From assembly GCA_021208565.1 (NCBI GenBank), contig JAJOJN010000043.1:1-63889 (forward strand): a DNA stretch of 63,889 bases, written 5' to 3'. The notes under the pieces are model-generated. The model was not told the origin of the DNA. It did not search any database and was given only the letters and a program-made list of their open reading frames with translations. Positions 1 to 15,849 of the stretch are shown piece by piece; the first letter of the stretch is position 1; each line of letters begins with the position of its first letter. Position numbers and translations under genes: made by a program. The stretch comes from Nitrincola sp. (lineage in GTDB: Bacteria > Pseudomonadota > Gammaproteobacteria > Pseudomonadales > Balneatricaceae).

Positions 1-4702
<4,702 letters not shown>

Positions 4703-4764
4703 AAATAGCCCTTAACATGAACGAATCAGCGCAAATACTTAACAATGCTCCTCTAAGTATATAC

Positions 4765-6015
4765 TCATTTAGTGTTTAAATCAGATACGGTTTTATTCTT
4801 GATCTCGATCCATTGCGACATATATTGAGTACTTTTTAGGCTATGGTGTCGCAGCATTTGATTAAAGAAGGATTGCTTTCTGATCACGTATCTATCGTCG
4901 AACTGACTCATCAGACGTTGAATCAATCTATCTCGATGAACCTCTTTTGAGAAGTTGTTCTGAATCAACTTATCTCCTGCCACTTGTGCCTTTAGCCAAA
5001 GATCTTTCTCTTGATAGAGGCGTATCGCTGCATCCATAAACGCTTGAGTGTTAAAACAGACGGCACCGCTCCAGCTCTCAGCATCTGCAATTCCTTCCGC
5101 ACCGATAGGCGTCGTGATACTTGGCGTTCCTACTTGCATCGCTTCCACTAACTTTCCCTTTAAGCCAGCACCAAATCGCAATGGAGCCAGTAACACTCTA
5201 GCTTGCTGAAGAACCGACTTAGCATCCTCAGCCCAACCTTTAACGAGGAAGCCTGTTTAGGATTATGCAACTGCGTGGCTTTGGGAGGAGGATAAGCACC
5301 GTAGATATGTAACTGCGTATGGGGAAGTTGCTGATGTATCGCTGGCCATATATGCTGCTTTAACTGAAGCACAGCATCCCAGTTAGGCGCATGTCGAAAA
5401 TTACCTATGCTAATAAAGTGGTGACGCTGATCAAACGCCAAACGGGCCTTATACGAAGAATCGCTGTTAGATGCCAACATAAAGGGCAAGGTCATCAATT
5501 GTCTTTCAGGAACATGAAAGCGCTGTTGAAGCAGCTCCGTCTCTACTGCTGAAATCATTAAGGTGAGGTCGCTGCGAAAGATGGCGGCAATCTCCCTGAC
5601 CGCTAACTCTGTGTGTAAGTCTTCATCCTGAAATGGACGTTCCTGTTTAACTGCTTGGTGTCGCGCGTCTCTTAGACTATGAAGATCTTCGGTATTCAGC
5701 ACGCGAAGCGCATCTGGAACATTTTTTTTCTACTCGCCAGCCAAACTGCTCTTCCATCATAAAACGATCAAATACAACAATCTCTGGCGACAACTCTTTG
5801 ATAAATTGGTCAAAGGATTGGCAATTCAGACGTATTGCATGGCTATTAATACCGATTAATCCAAGATCCACTTGGTGTTCTGTGGGTTGGGCAGGACTGG
5901 CGAAGTCGACCTGCCATTGTTGATCTTTGAAGGTTTCAAGCAACTGCATCATACGACTTCCAGCCGCTGACGAGTTAGGCTCTGGCCAAACATAACCTAT
6001 CACCAAAACCTTCAT
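4765..6015 (-). CDS. Glycosyltransferase family 4-like protein (frameshifted)
   Basis: Start chosen at ATG 6015 (MKVLVIGYVWPEPNSSAAGS), typical of GT-B transferases. A longer in-frame start at 6060 would run into puuB. The C-terminal part has the donor-binding region LLAPLRFGAGLKGK and VEAMQVGTPSITTPIGAEG seen in GT family 1/4 enzymes. The reading frame breaks at T8 5722-5729 (one extra base) and again near 5240. Repaired, it gives about 415 residues. It lies 11 nt downstream of puuB on the same strand, but no pathway link is apparent. The sugar donor and acceptor cannot be predicted; a role in surface polysaccharide is a guess. Confidence 0.75.
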
Positions 6016-6026
6016 GATCGACTTAT

Positions 6027-7340
6027 TCAACGAAGTGCTTCCCTTAACCGGTAATACCACATACCTGCTGCCAACATAGGATTACCCAACCAATCACCCA
6101 TCGGGACTTTAATGTGGTTGCAGCGTTCAAATACATCAAACTTTTCAAGTTGACCAGCAATCGCATCCGCCATAATCTCACCCATGATATGACTACTGGC
6201 AACACCGTGTCCGGAGTAACCTTGACAGTACCAAACATTGGGCGATAACTGACCAAGTTGCGGAATGCGATTCACCACGATGCCCATCGCACAGCTCCAT
6301 TGATGCTCAATCTTAACACCTTTCAGCTGCGGAAAAGTGGTTTCGATGGCGGGTCTCAACTCGGCCTCAATATCTCTGGAATCTCGACCTGAATAGTTAC
6401 AACCACCCCCAAAAAGAAGCCGTCCATCGGCTGTCATTCGATAATAATCCAGCACAAATCGACAGTCATATACGGCTAAAAATTCGGGATTAATTTGCTG
6501 AGCTAAATCGCCCAAGGGTTCAGTTGTCACTATGCCCCCCATCGCGGGAAAGATCATACCTCCCAGCTGCTGTTGAGCTAAGCGATGGTAAACATCACCA
6601 GCCAGCAATACATGCCGTGCTTGAATACGACCTCGATCGGTTATGACAAGTGGTTTATCTCCACCCTGTATATCCTGAACATAGGTGTGCTCATAGATTC
6701 GAGCACCCAATGAACTAGCTGCTCTGGCCTCACCCATACACAGGTTCAGTGGGTGAAGGTGCATGTTGCGATTATTGCGAATAGCACCGCAATAAAGATC
6801 TGTTGCCAACACAGATTTCACTTGATCCGCATTAAGCAAACTGACCTCTTCGCCCATTCCCCTGAGTGTTGCTTCAGCATAGCTTTCTTCTAACTCTTTT
6901 AAATGTACAGCTTTCATGGCGGTATGCAGGTGGCCGAACCTTAAATCACAGTCAATCTTGTATTTTTCTATACGTTGACGAATGATGTCGTGACCTCGCC
7001 AGCGCATAAACCAAATAAAGTCATCAACATCATCGCCCAGTGTTTTTCGCATCTGCTTTCGCATAGCACTGTCACCAGACAAACTGCCAGTCACTTGTCC
7101 GCCATTGCGTCCAGATGCCCCCCAACCTACTCGATTAGACTCAACCACAACCACCTTATAACCACGCTCTGCCAATTCAACCGCTGAAGCAATACCGGTA
7201 AAACCAGCACCGATGATCACCACATCGGCTTCGGTATCTCCTTCTAAGGAAGGATATTGAGTTGAGTCATTTAACGTAGCGTAGTAATAAGATGCTTTGC
7301 GCTCTTGATGCGGCGCTCCAGCTATTTTGTTGTTTTTCAT
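6027..7340 (-). CDS. puuB: Gamma-glutamylputrescine oxidase (FAD-dependent oxidoreductase)
   Basis: DAO-family flavoprotein of 437 residues. It has an N-terminal Rossmann dinucleotide motif VVIIGAGFTGIASAVELAER at about residues 38-58, followed by GWGASGRNGGQVTG, the hallmark of the PuuB/OrdL group. PuuB oxidises gamma-glutamylputrescine to gamma-glutamyl-aminobutyraldehyde. It sits 15 nt downstream of the puuA homologue on the same strand, which makes the polyamine assignment stronger than homology alone. The frame is intact. puuC, puuD and puuR are not in this window. Confidence 0.85.
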   Translation of the reverse strand: MKNNKIAGAPHQERKASYYYATLNDSTQYPSLEGDTEADVVIIGAGFTGIASAVELAERGYKVVVVESNRVGWGASGRNGGQVTGSLSGDSAMRKQMRKTLGDDVDDFIWFMRWRGHDIIRQRIEKYKIDCDLRFGHLHTAMKAVHLKELEESYAEATLRGMGEEVSLLNADQVKSVLATDLYCGAIRNNRNMHLHPLNLCMGEARAASSLGARIYEHTYVQDIQGGDKPLVITDRGRIQARHVLLAGDVYHRLAQQQLGGMIFPAMGGIVTTEPLGDLAQQINPEFLAVYDCRFVLDYYRMTADGRLLFGGGCNYSGRDSRDIEAELRPAIETTFPQLKGVKIEHQWSCAMGIVVNRIPQLGQLSPNVWYCQGYSGHGVASSHIMGEIMADAIAGQLEKFDVFERCNHIKVPMGDWLGNPMLAAGMWYYRLREALR

Positions 7341-7355
7341 AAACGATTCCGATTA

Positions 7356-8720
7356 TTAGGTGGTATAGCGATACCAACGCCAATCTTGTTCACTGACTTC
7401 AGCCATAAACTGACGATACTCTTCCCGCTTTACAGCCAGATAGACCTTCAAAAATTTGGGATCAATGTAATCGGATAGCCAGTTAGATTCACTAGAAGCA
7501 TTTAAGGTTGTCAACCAATCACTCGGCAAGGGCTTAGTGACTTGCGCGTAACCATTACCAGTAACCGGAGCACCCGGATCGATCTGTTGTTCAACGCCCC
7601 TCAGCACTCCCGCTAAAATCAAAGCGCCGCCAAGTAGGGATTTGCATCAGCACCACAAATTCGATGTTCAATATGACGCGATGGCGCAGGACCACCCGGA
7701 ATTCTCATCGATACCGTGCGATTATCCACTCCCCAAGTGGGTGCAAGAGGCGCATAACTCGCTGCCTGAAAACGACGGTATGAATTGGCATTAGGACAGA
7801 AAAAGAGTAGTGAGTCATTCAATGAATCTAACAAACCACCGATTGACCAACTTAGAAGTTCAGTTCCAGCAGGATCTTCACTGGCATACAGATTATTACC
7901 CTCGGCATCATTCAGGCTGATGTGCATGTGCATTCCAGACCCAGCAAGATGACTGAAGGGTTTAGCCATAAAGCAAGCTTGCATCCCGTGTTGATGTGCC
8001 ACTCCTTTAACTATCCGCTTATATCGAACCGCCTGATCCATAGCCAAGAGGGCATCACCATGCTGCAACGTAATTTCAACTTGCCCGGGTGCATATTCCG
8101 AAATAGCCGTGCGTGCGGGAATATTCTGTGTTTTACAGGCCGAATAGAGATCGGCCAGAAATGGTTCTAATACTTCAAGTTCTCGTAAACCATAGACTTG
8201 AGTATCATCAGGTATGCGGCCACTGGATTCAGCCGCTAATTGAGGTAAGCCTTTCTTAGGCGTTTTAGGATCAAGCAGATAAAACTCAAGTTCACAGGCC
8301 ATAATAGGGTAATAGCCTAGTTTATTGAGTCGATTTATGAGTTCGACCAAAAGATGTCGAGGGTCTGCAACAGCAGCAGGCAATCCCTTTTGTGGATGCA
8401 TGCTGACTTGAACCGCTGCCGTGGGCATTTTCCGCCAGGATAAAGGAACCAAGCTCCCTGCTAATGGAAAAGCCAAGCAATCAACATCGCCTACATCCCA
8501 AACCAAACCAGAGTCTTCAACATCTTCCCCCAGTATAGACAAGCCCATAATGGTGCTTGGCAAGGGACGTCCTGTTTTAAAAACCGTTAAGAGTTCTTCA
8601 CGATGCAACAACTTGCCCCGCGGCATGCCATTAGCGTCTAAAAATGTATAGCTCAAACAAATCAATGTCTGGGTGCTGCTCAAGAAAATCTTGAGCCTCT
8701 TTCATTTCAGCAAACATCAT
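7356..8720 (-). CDS. puuA: Gamma-glutamylputrescine synthetase, glutamine synthetase family (frameshifted)
   Basis: Glutamine synthetase fold enzyme that ligates glutamate to putrescine using ATP, the first step of the Puu pathway. I start it at ATG 8720: MMFAEMKEAQDFLEQHPDID matches the family N-terminus, which is separated from the next block (LDANGMPRGKLLHREELL) only by one extra T in the run near 8644. Catalytic-domain signatures are visible: CELEFYLLD (metal-binding Glu), GSGMHMHIS, and NRTVSMRIPGG with SRHIEHRICGADANPYLA. A second break near 7620-7630 looks like one missing base in a GGC repeat. Repaired length is about 453 residues, normal for PuuA. Confidence 0.85.
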
Positions 8721-8851
8721 TGCTGACACCTCAATAATTAAAAAAGCAGTGAGTTATTCTTATCAATGCTTTGAAAATAGCAAAATCGAGTAGAGAAAAC
8801 GAGAGGTGACAGATTTTTTTGAGCTGTCTGGAGAAGAATTTCAATAAGCAG

Positions 8852-9859
8852 TTAACTGAGTCGTTTAAATAATTCCCATGTATCATCCACGATGAGACTT
8901 GAATGCTTGATCTGAGGGGATTTACCACGGATTTTATTGTCAATCACTCTCTTATCAGCCAAGTATCGATATCCTAAATAACTGGCTATAAAACTGCCAT
9001 CGTCCATCGACACCACCTCAAGGGTTTCTCCCGGCTCTATTCTTCCTTCAAGTTGCATCAACGCCAGAAGAGCTGAAGCCCCTCTGCCTGAAGGGCCGTG
9101 AGAAATTACACCTGGATGAGTGTAACTGACCGTGTTAATTGCATAAGCCCCTTTGGACTTCTGATGGATAGGTCCAATAAAGTGCAGATTTGATATCTTT
9201 AGCTGCTCATTCACACTTAATTGGTTGAGGCTATTCTTAAGAGAAACAGCTTCAAGAATTTGACTCGCTACAGTAGTCAAGTGCAGTTCTTCGTCCAAGC
9301 TGAGTGACAGTCCAAGTTGGCTAGCCTCGACAAGAACACACAAGCCACCACTATAGATCAGGCTATAGATCACTCTACCTATCAGCGGAATATTGACTTC
9401 TTGTTTATATTGCTCGACATAACTCGGTAATCCAGCACTTGAAATCGATTGAACCATACCCTTGCTAGTTTCGGCTTGAAGAGTGACTAGACTGGCGGGT
9501 GATTCCATCTTAAATCGAAACATCCCCTCTTTTTTCTCAATTAGCCCAAGCTCTATGGCCGCAGTTGCTGCACATAAGGTATTAAAGCCTGAGTAGACAG
9601 GATAACCTGAGGAGTCCATGATGAGATAACTGGCACAAATCTCAGCGTTTAAAGAGGGAAACAAAATAACAATTGATCGATTAGATGAGACAGTTGATTG
9701 TTTTAACAAGTAGTGTCGAAGCGTATCAAAGTGATTTTGTAGAAGGGTAAGTTTTTCACGAGGTGCGCTACCTGGGATGTCAGCTAACCCTTGAAAAAGG
9801 ATACGACTCTCACGACCTGCAATACTGATGTCAGTCACACGTAATCGATGCGGTTTCAT
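8852..9859 (-). CDS. Proline racemase/epimerase superfamily protein with both catalytic Cys positions Ser
   Basis: An intact 335-residue protein, the usual length for the PRK10792/proline racemase, 4-hydroxyproline epimerase and trans-3-hydroxyproline dehydratase superfamily. The first active-site block reads MDSSGYPVYSGFNTLC, where racemases have MCGH. The second reads HGPSGRGASALLALMQ, where racemases have a Cys in PCGTGTSA. Thus both acid/base cysteines are serine. That resembles dehydratase-type variants at the first site but is unusual at the second. It is on the same strand as puuA, 131 nt upstream. Substrate not assignable. Confidence 0.7.
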   Translation of the reverse strand: MKPHRLRVTDISIAGRESRILFQGLADIPGSAPREKLTLLQNHFDTLRHYLLKQSTVSSNRSIVILFPSLNAEICASYLIMDSSGYPVYSGFNTLCAATAAIELGLIEKKEGMFRFKMESPASLVTLQAETSKGMVQSISSAGLPSYVEQYKQEVNIPLIGRVIYSLIYSGGLCVLVEASQLGLSLSLDEELHLTTVASQILEAVSLKNSLNQLSVNEQLKISNLHFIGPIHQKSKGAYAINTVSYTHPGVISHGPSGRGASALLALMQLEGRIEPGETLEVVSMDDGSFIASYLGYRYLADKRVIDNKIRGKSPQIKHSSLIVDDTWELFKRLS

Positions 9860-9956
9860 CCCTGAAGCTCCTCGGCGATATAATTGAAAATTATCTCTTC
9901 AACATTAGCTCAACTAATATAGTTTTCATCCTAAGCGAAAAAAATTCAGATGTAAA

Positions 9957-10656
9957 TTAAAAAGGCAAGACTGAACCATCCCAATTCCAAAGCTGACCAC
10001 TCTGAGCAGGAGAGATATGCTCATCCAATACTTGGATTAAACACCTAGCAGCTTGCACTGGTGACTTGAGTTGACCATCGGGTACTCGTTGTTGAAAAGG
10101 CTCTGATAAACCACTGTCTGTAGTACCCGGATGATAAGTGGCTAGTGCGGTATTGGGAAAACGTCTCTGCCATTCGATCGCCGTAGTTTTAACGAGCATG
10201 TTCAACGCTGCTTTTGAGCTTCTATAGGCATGCCATCCACCGAGACGATTGTCAGAAATGCTGCCCACTTTGGCGGATACCGCCATGAAAGTTAGTGAAG
10301 AATCACGCTTTAATCGTCCAGACAAATGCTGCAAACACGCCGCTGAAACAAGAACATTAGCGTTAAACGCTTCTTGAAGACCTTCCTTTGTTAAGGATTC
10401 GGTTCTTTTTTCAGGCTGTATAGTTTGTGACCAAAGCATGCCGTTAGTCACCAAAACCTGATCGGGTAAGGTTAAACCTTGTAAAGTGGTAACAACATCT
10501 TCCCAATCCCAAGAAGCTAGCTCTAGCTGATTCACGGAGGATGAAAGTTTTTTTTGTGTGACGGGTAATTAAGGTAACTTGGCTACCCGACTGACACTTT
10601 TGCTCTGCAACCGCTGTTCCAATGGCACCACCACCGAGTATCCAAATACTTGACAT
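9957..10656 (-). CDS. SDR family NAD(P)-dependent oxidoreductase (frameshifted)
   Basis: A short-chain dehydrogenase of about 232 residues after repair. The N-terminus is a dinucleotide-binding GGGAIGTAVAEQ. The central segment has the NAG-like VTNGML. The catalytic region shows the Ser block (FMAVSAKVGSISDN) and the Tyr-x-x-x-Lys motif as AYRSSKAALNML. The C-terminal TTDSGLSEPFQQRVP resembles the CsgA/C-factor-like branch of SDRs. The frame is broken at T8 10548-10555; removing one base joins the halves. It is divergent from metN. Substrate unknown. Confidence 0.75.
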
Positions 10657-10833
10657 ATAGACTCCTTTTTAGTGCTTTATTACGTTAGCCATATTGTTTT
10701 AGATCGATTACAACAGCTATTCACTGCTTGTACAGGAAGAGCCATTTCATTCTTTTGTATAAGTGATATAATTGCATAAAATTTGCATTTCTTATTCCTT
10801 AATGACATTACAACCCAAAAGGTTTTATTCCCT

Positions 10834-11844
10834 GTGATCGAATTTCAACGTGTACACAAGGCTTACAAAGTCGGTGAACGCGAGATTACGGCACTGGAGC
10901 CCTGCGACTTGCGCATAGAGCAAGGGCAGATCTTCGGACTAATCGGCCATTCTGGCGCCGGTAAAAGTACGCTGTTACGCCTCATCAATCGCCTTGAAGA
11001 ACCTAGTGCCGGTCGAATCCTAGTAGATGGTGAAGATGTCACTGCCCTCTCCCCTAAAGGCTTAAGGCAGTTTCGTCAGAAACTTGGCATGATTTTTCAG
11101 CACTTCAATCTCTTATCGTCAAAAACCGTGGCCGACAATGTTGCCATGCCCTTAAAGTTGGCAGGCAAACTATCCGTCAAAGAGATCAACGCACGCGTGG
11201 CGATGTTACTCGAACGTGTTGGACTAAGTGACCACGCGAGCAAATACCCCGCTCAACTTTCTGGTGGCCAGAAACAGCGCGTAGGCATTGCCAGAGCTTT
11301 AGCCACTTCACCTAAGATTCTGTTATGTGATGAAGCAACCAGTGCTTTGGACCCACAAACCACGGCTCAAGTGCTTCAGTTGCTTAACGAGCTGAACAAA
11401 GAACTGAACCTGACCATCGTCCTGATTACCCACGAAATGGATGTCATTCGCCGAATCTGTGACCAAGTGGCCGTGCTGGACGCAGGAAAGCTTGTTGAAC
11501 GAGGAAAAGTGGCTGATGTTTTCTTACATCCTAAACATCCAACCACTCAGCGCTTTGTTTATGAAGCGGAACAGTTAGATGAAAATGAGTTGGAAAGCGA
11601 CTTTAACCGTGTGACGGGTCTGATTGTCAGATTAACCTTTAAGGGAGAAGCCACCTATGCACCGCTTCTTGGACAGGTCGCCAGAGAAACTGGGGTTGAT
11701 TACAGTATTCTAGGGGGACGTATCGATCATATTCGTGATACGCCCTATGGACAGTTAACCTTGTCTTTGGTGGGTGGTGATGCTCAAGCCGCTATCGCTC
11801 AACTTAAAAATGCACAAGTGACTGTTGAGGTGTTACGAGGATGA
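10834..11844 (+). CDS. metN: Methionine ABC transporter ATP-binding protein MetN
   Basis: ATPase of the MetNIQ importer for D- and L-methionine. It carries Walker [10 protein letters not shown], signature [15 protein letters not shown], Walker [12 protein letters not shown] and a C-terminal NIL regulatory domain from about residue 255, which in E. coli binds methionine and inhibits transport. I start it at GTG 10834 because MetN proteins begin M-I-E/x-F and AAAAGG lies upstream at 10817-10822; ATG 10783 in the same frame would add 17 atypical residues. A TATAAT box at 10767-10772 may be its promoter, but no convincing -35 is seen. It overlaps metI by 4 nt. Confidence 0.93.
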   Translation: MIEFQRVHKAYKVGEREITALEPCDLRIEQGQIFGLIGHSGAGKSTLLRLINRLEEPSAGRILVDGEDVTALSPKGLRQFRQKLGMIFQHFNLLSSKTVADNVAMPLKLAGKLSVKEINARVAMLLERVGLSDHASKYPAQLSGGQKQRVGIARALATSPKILLCDEATSALDPQTTAQVLQLLNELNKELNLTIVLITHEMDVIRRICDQVAVLDAGKLVERGKVADVFLHPKHPTTQRFVYEAEQLDENELESDFNRVTGLIVRLTFKGEATYAPLLGQVARETGVDYSILGGRIDHIRDTPYGQLTLSLVGGDAQAAIAQLKNAQVTVEVLRG

Positions 11845-12506
11845 ATCCGTTTTTAAGTAATATCGACTGGTATGATATCTGGATGGCAACGCTCGACACC
11901 TTAATGATGCTGGGCGGCTCACTGTTTTTTACCGTTCTACTCGGCTTGCCTTTAGGGGTACTTCTGTTTTTAACAGGCCCCAAGCAGATGTATGAACAGA
12001 AAGGCTTTTATGCGCTCTTATCACTGGCGGTTAATGCACTGCGCTCATTACCCTTCATTATTCTTCTGATCGTAATGATACCGCTTACTTTGATGATTAC
12101 TGGGACTTCTCTAGGTGTAGCAGGGGCTATTCCACCCCTTGTTGCCGGTGCAACTCCTTTCTTTGCAAGACTCGTAGAAACGGCTTTAAGAGAGGTCGAT
12201 AAGGGCATTATTGAGGCCACCCAAGCCATGGGAGCGAGTACCCAGCAGATTATTCTGAATGCGCTTCTACCGGAAGCGAGACCTGGCATTATTGCCGCCA
12301 TCACGGTCACCGCGATTACGTTGGTTTCCTATACCGCCATGGCGGGTGTTGTCGGTGCTGGCGGCTTGGGAGACCTCGCTATCCGTTATGGTTATCAGCG
12401 CTTCCAAACCGATGTCATGGTCGTCACCGTGGTACTGCTGCTCGTACTCGTTCAAATTTTACAAAGTTTGGGTGACCGACTGGTCGTCCATTACTCACGC
12501 AAATAA
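11841..12506 (+). CDS. metI: Methionine ABC transporter permease MetI
   Basis: A 221-residue inner-membrane permease with about five hydrophobic spans and the BPD_transp_1 coupling loop [20 protein letters not shown], which contacts MetN. The ATG overlaps the metN stop (ATGA), indicating translational coupling. Length is normal for the family. The frame is intact. Confidence 0.93.
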   Translation: MNPFLSNIDWYDIWMATLDTLMMLGGSLFFTVLLGLPLGVLLFLTGPKQMYEQKGFYALLSLAVNALRSLPFIILLIVMIPLTLMITGTSLGVAGAIPPLVAGATPFFARLVETALREVDKGIIEATQAMGASTQQIILNALLPEARPGIIAAITVTAITLVSYTAMAGVVGAGGLGDLAIRYGYQRFQTDVMVVTVVLLLVLVQILQSLGDRLVVHYSRK

Positions 12507-12545
12507 TCCAAATTTTTAATCCAAAGCGAAATATTGGGAGATAAC

Positions 12546-13320
12546 ATGAAAAAAATTGATCCTTGCGTTGGCGGCATTGACAGCCGCTTCTGCACTGCAA
12601 GCTGAAACTATCAGTGTTGCCGCCACAGCAGTTCCTCACGCAGAGATTCTTGAGTTTGTAAAACCAGAACTGGCGAATCAAGGTATCACACTCGATATCA
12701 AAGTCTTTACTGACTATGTTCAGCCAAACACACAAGTGAATGAAGGTCGCATCGATGCTAACTTCTTTCAGCATCAACCCTACCTGGATAACTTCAATGA
12801 AAACCGCAAAACCCAGCTGGTCAGTGTAGCGGGTATTCATGTGGAGCCCTTTGGCGCTTACTCAGTAAAACATGACAGTCTGAATGATCTTCCTCAGCGT
12901 GCCCAGGTTGCGATTCCTAACGATGCGACCAATGGCGGCAGAGCATTGCTGTTACTGCAAGCGGCAGGCTTAATCACGCTAAACCCTGAAGCGGGTATCA
13001 CCGCTACCCCGCGTGACATCACAGAAAACCCTCTAAACTTACGTATTCGTGAAATTGAAGCTGCCACCCTGCCTCGCGTGTTGAATCAAGTTGACTTAGC
13101 ACTGATCAATACTAACTATGCGCTGGAAGCAGGTTTATCACCTCGTGAGGACGCACTCTTTATTGAAGGTAGTGAATCACCTTATGTTAACATTCTGGTG
13201 ACGCATGAAGATAAGGCTGCTGATGAAGCGATTCAGGCACTTGTGGATGCGATGAAGACCGATGCGGTTAAAACGTTCATACTTGAAAAATACGAGGGTG
13301 CAGTCGTTCCTGCCTTTTAA
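12546..13320 (+). CDS. metQ: Methionine-binding periplasmic protein MetQ (one-base frameshift in the start region)
   Basis: NlpA/MetQ-family binding protein feeding MetNI. GGGAG at 12535-12539 positions ATG 12546 as the start. A7 at 12549-12555 is one base too long: with A6 it reads MKKLILALAALTAASALQAE, a clean signal peptide cleaved after ALQA. There is no lipobox cysteine, so unlike E. coli MetQ this appears to be a soluble periplasmic protein. Family features include HAEILEFVKPEL and the ligand region NFFQHQPYLDNF. It is 39 nt downstream of metI in one operon. Confidence 0.9.
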
Positions 13321-13323
13321 TTC

Positions 13324-14433
13324 ATGTCCAGTGTTAAACCACGAATATTACTTCTTTCCGCTTATGACGCCGCCAGCCATCAACGCTGGCGGCGTCAACT
13401 CTTAGAGGGGCTAACTGAATTCGACTGGCATGTCTTAAGCTTGCCACCTCGATATTTCAGTTGGCGTATTCGTGGTAATGCCTTGAGCTGGCTAAATGAG
13501 CCTTTATTAAAAGAATCCTATGATCTTATTTTAGCCACTTCGATGACCGACTTGGCGAGCCTTAAAGGATTTCACCCCAATCTAGCTAAAACACCAACTT
13601 TACTTTACCTGCACGAAAACCAATTCGCCTTTCCAGATTCAGGCAAGCAGTTCAATAGCTACGAGCCTCAAATGATCAATCTTTACAGCGCCGTCGCGGC
13701 CGATTATTTGTTGTTCAATAGCGAGTGGAATCGCCAAAGTTTTCTCTCAGGTGTCGCCGGCTTGTTAAAGAAGCTGCCGGATGCTTTACCTAAAGGTTTA
13801 CCCGACGCCCTGCTCAACAAGTCAACGATTCTTCCGGTGCCCATTGAAGACACGCTCTTCACTGCGCGAAAAGCGCTTAGCGATAAAGGGTGTCCCCATC
13901 TACTTTGGAATCATCGCTGGGAGTATGACAAAGGCCCTGATCGATTACTGGCCTTACTAGAAGCATTAACCTTATCAGGACAGGATTTTCGCTTAAGCCT
14001 TGTTGGTGAACAATTCCGTCAACAACCACCTGCCTTTCTGCAGATTAAAGAGACCTTTACCAATCAAATAGTCCACTATGGCTATGTTGATAGCCTGGCC
14101 GACTACCGCAACATCCTGAATCAAGCGGATGTGGTGATTTCAACTGCATTGCATGACTTTCAAGGGTTATCCATGTTGGAAGCGATGGCGTGCGGCTGCC
14201 TTGCTCTGGCACCTAATCGATTGGCCTATCCCGAATATATTCCTGTTGAACAATGCTACGCTAACCATCCTCAGGATATTCAAGCAGAAGCGAGATCTGC
14301 TGCTGAAACACTCATTAGCTGGCTTCAGCAAAAGGATGCCCTCTCACCTAGACAGCCACCACCCGATGCGTGGCGACTGTCGGTGCTGATGAATCAATAT
14401 CGAAACATCTTTCAACACTGGTTAGAAGCTTAG
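13324..14433 (+). CDS. tRNA-queuosine alpha-mannosyltransferase-like glycosyltransferase (DUF3524/GTDC1 family)
   Basis: 369 residues. The N-terminal half (about 5-175) is the DUF3524 domain, starting RILLLSAYDAASHQRWRRQL and containing the family block YLHENQFAFP. The C-terminal half is a GT family 4 nucleotide-sugar fold with HDFQGLSMLEAMACGCLALA. The animal homologue (GTDC1/QTMAN) mannosylates queuosine in tRNA-Asp. Whether bacterial members act on queuosine is, to my knowledge, not firmly established. It begins 3 nt after the metQ stop codon, so it is probably co-transcribed with metNIQ. Frame intact. Confidence 0.8.
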   Translation: MSSVKPRILLLSAYDAASHQRWRRQLLEGLTEFDWHVLSLPPRYFSWRIRGNALSWLNEPLLKESYDLILATSMTDLASLKGFHPNLAKTPTLLYLHENQFAFPDSGKQFNSYEPQMINLYSAVAADYLLFNSEWNRQSFLSGVAGLLKKLPDALPKGLPDALLNKSTILPVPIEDTLFTARKALSDKGCPHLLWNHRWEYDKGPDRLLALLEALTLSGQDFRLSLVGEQFRQQPPAFLQIKETFTNQIVHYGYVDSLADYRNILNQADVVISTALHDFQGLSMLEAMACGCLALAPNRLAYPEYIPVEQCYANHPQDIQAEARSAAETLISWLQQKDALSPRQPPPDAWRLSVLMNQYRNIFQHWLEA

Positions 14434-15849
14434 TTAAAGCTTGCCGTTAAGGGGCGAGGATTGACCATATTCTCTGGCTTTAGAATCTCTTTCAATAAAG
14501 ATGGTTCGATCAACTCCTCCTCTTCAACCAGTTCAAGCACACCTTTTCCAGTTTCTAGGGCGATGCGCGCAATCCGAGTGGCATTGTCATACCCTATATA
14601 AGGGTTTAGGGCTGTGATCAAACCGATCGACTGATTCACAAGTTCCAAACAGCGATCTCGATTCGCCGTAATACCAACTACGCAGCGCTCACGCAACATA
14701 TCCATGGCACGACGAAGTAGACGCATCGACTCCAGAATCTTATAGGCGATCAAAGGCTCCATCACGTTTAATTGCAACTGACCATTTTCAGCCGCCATGG
14801 TAATTGCTAAATCATTACCGATCACCTGATAAGCTACTTGGTTAACCGCTTCTGGGATCACCGGGTTGACTTTACCTGGCATGATCGAAGAACCGGGTTG
14901 CTGGGCGGGTAAGTTGATTTCATTAAAGCCCGTACGAGGGCCACTGGATAACAAACGTAAGTCATTACATATTTTGGAAAGTTTGATGGCCAAACGCTTG
15001 GTCATACCGGAGAAAAGAACAAAAGCCCCCATATCGGACGTGGCTTCAATTAAATCTGCAGCCAAACGCATTGGATGTCCGCACACTTCGGAGAGATGCT
15101 TTACTGCTAAATCAGCATAGCGAGGATCGGCATTAATACCTGTACCTATTGCTGTACCACCTAGATTCACTTCACGCAGCAAGTCATACATACCCGCAAT
15201 ACGATCAATATCTTCACCCAAGGTCGTTGAATAGGCACCAAACTCCTGACCCAGTGTCATTGGCACTGCATCTTGTAACTGGGTGCGCCCCATCTTGATG
15301 ACATCGTGAAACTCATCTCGCTTGGAAGCAAACGCTTGTTGCAACAAGGCCAAGCTATCCACTAGCTCAGCGTGTGAAAGCTGCAAACCTACCCTGATCG
15401 CCGTAGGATAAGCATCATTGGTGGATTGCGACATATTCACATGATTGTTAGGGTGCAGATGCTGATATGCACCCTTTGCATAACCAAGATATTCCAACCC
15501 AATATTGGCAATGACCTCATTAGCATTCATATTAGTGGATGTTCCAGCTCCACCCTGAATCATGTCCACCACAAATTGATCATGAAACTTGCCTTCAATG
15601 AGTTGATCGCAGGCATAGTGAATCGCTTCACAATGTTTAGAGGATAAATGCCCAGTATCTAGGTTAGCCGATGCCGCAGCTTTTTTTTACCATCGCCAAA
15701 CCCACAATGAGTTTAGGAAAGTGAGCTAAAGGCACACCAGTTAAAGCAAAGTTTTCCAATGCACGTTGCGTTTGTACACCATAATAAGCAGTCTCTGGCA
15801 CCGCTAATGTACCGAGTAAATCTTTTTCAATGCGATGAGGTTGTTGCAC
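14430..15849 (-). CDS. aspA: Aspartate ammonia-lyase (frameshifted)
   Basis: Fumarase/aspartase superfamily enzyme that deaminates aspartate to fumarate. It begins RIEKDLLGTLAVPETAYYGV at residues 5-24. It has the substrate-binding GAGTSTNMNANEV and the superfamily signature GSSIMPGKVNPVIPEAVNQV, with VIGND favouring aspartase over fumarase C. The break at T8 15681-15688 is one extra base; the repaired length of about 472 residues is normal. It is convergent with the DUF3524 gene, overlapping its stop by 4 nt, and divergent from a LysR regulator across 168 nt that holds a LysR-type palindrome. Confidence 0.9.

Noticed and set aside
10802..10837. Eleven-codon frame overlapping the metN start, possible leader peptide
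   Set aside because: No ribosome site and no supporting RNA structure.
12008..12840. Minus-strand frames inside metI and metQ (up to 138 codons)
   Set aside because: Opposite a clear, conserved operon; composition and content fit chance frames.
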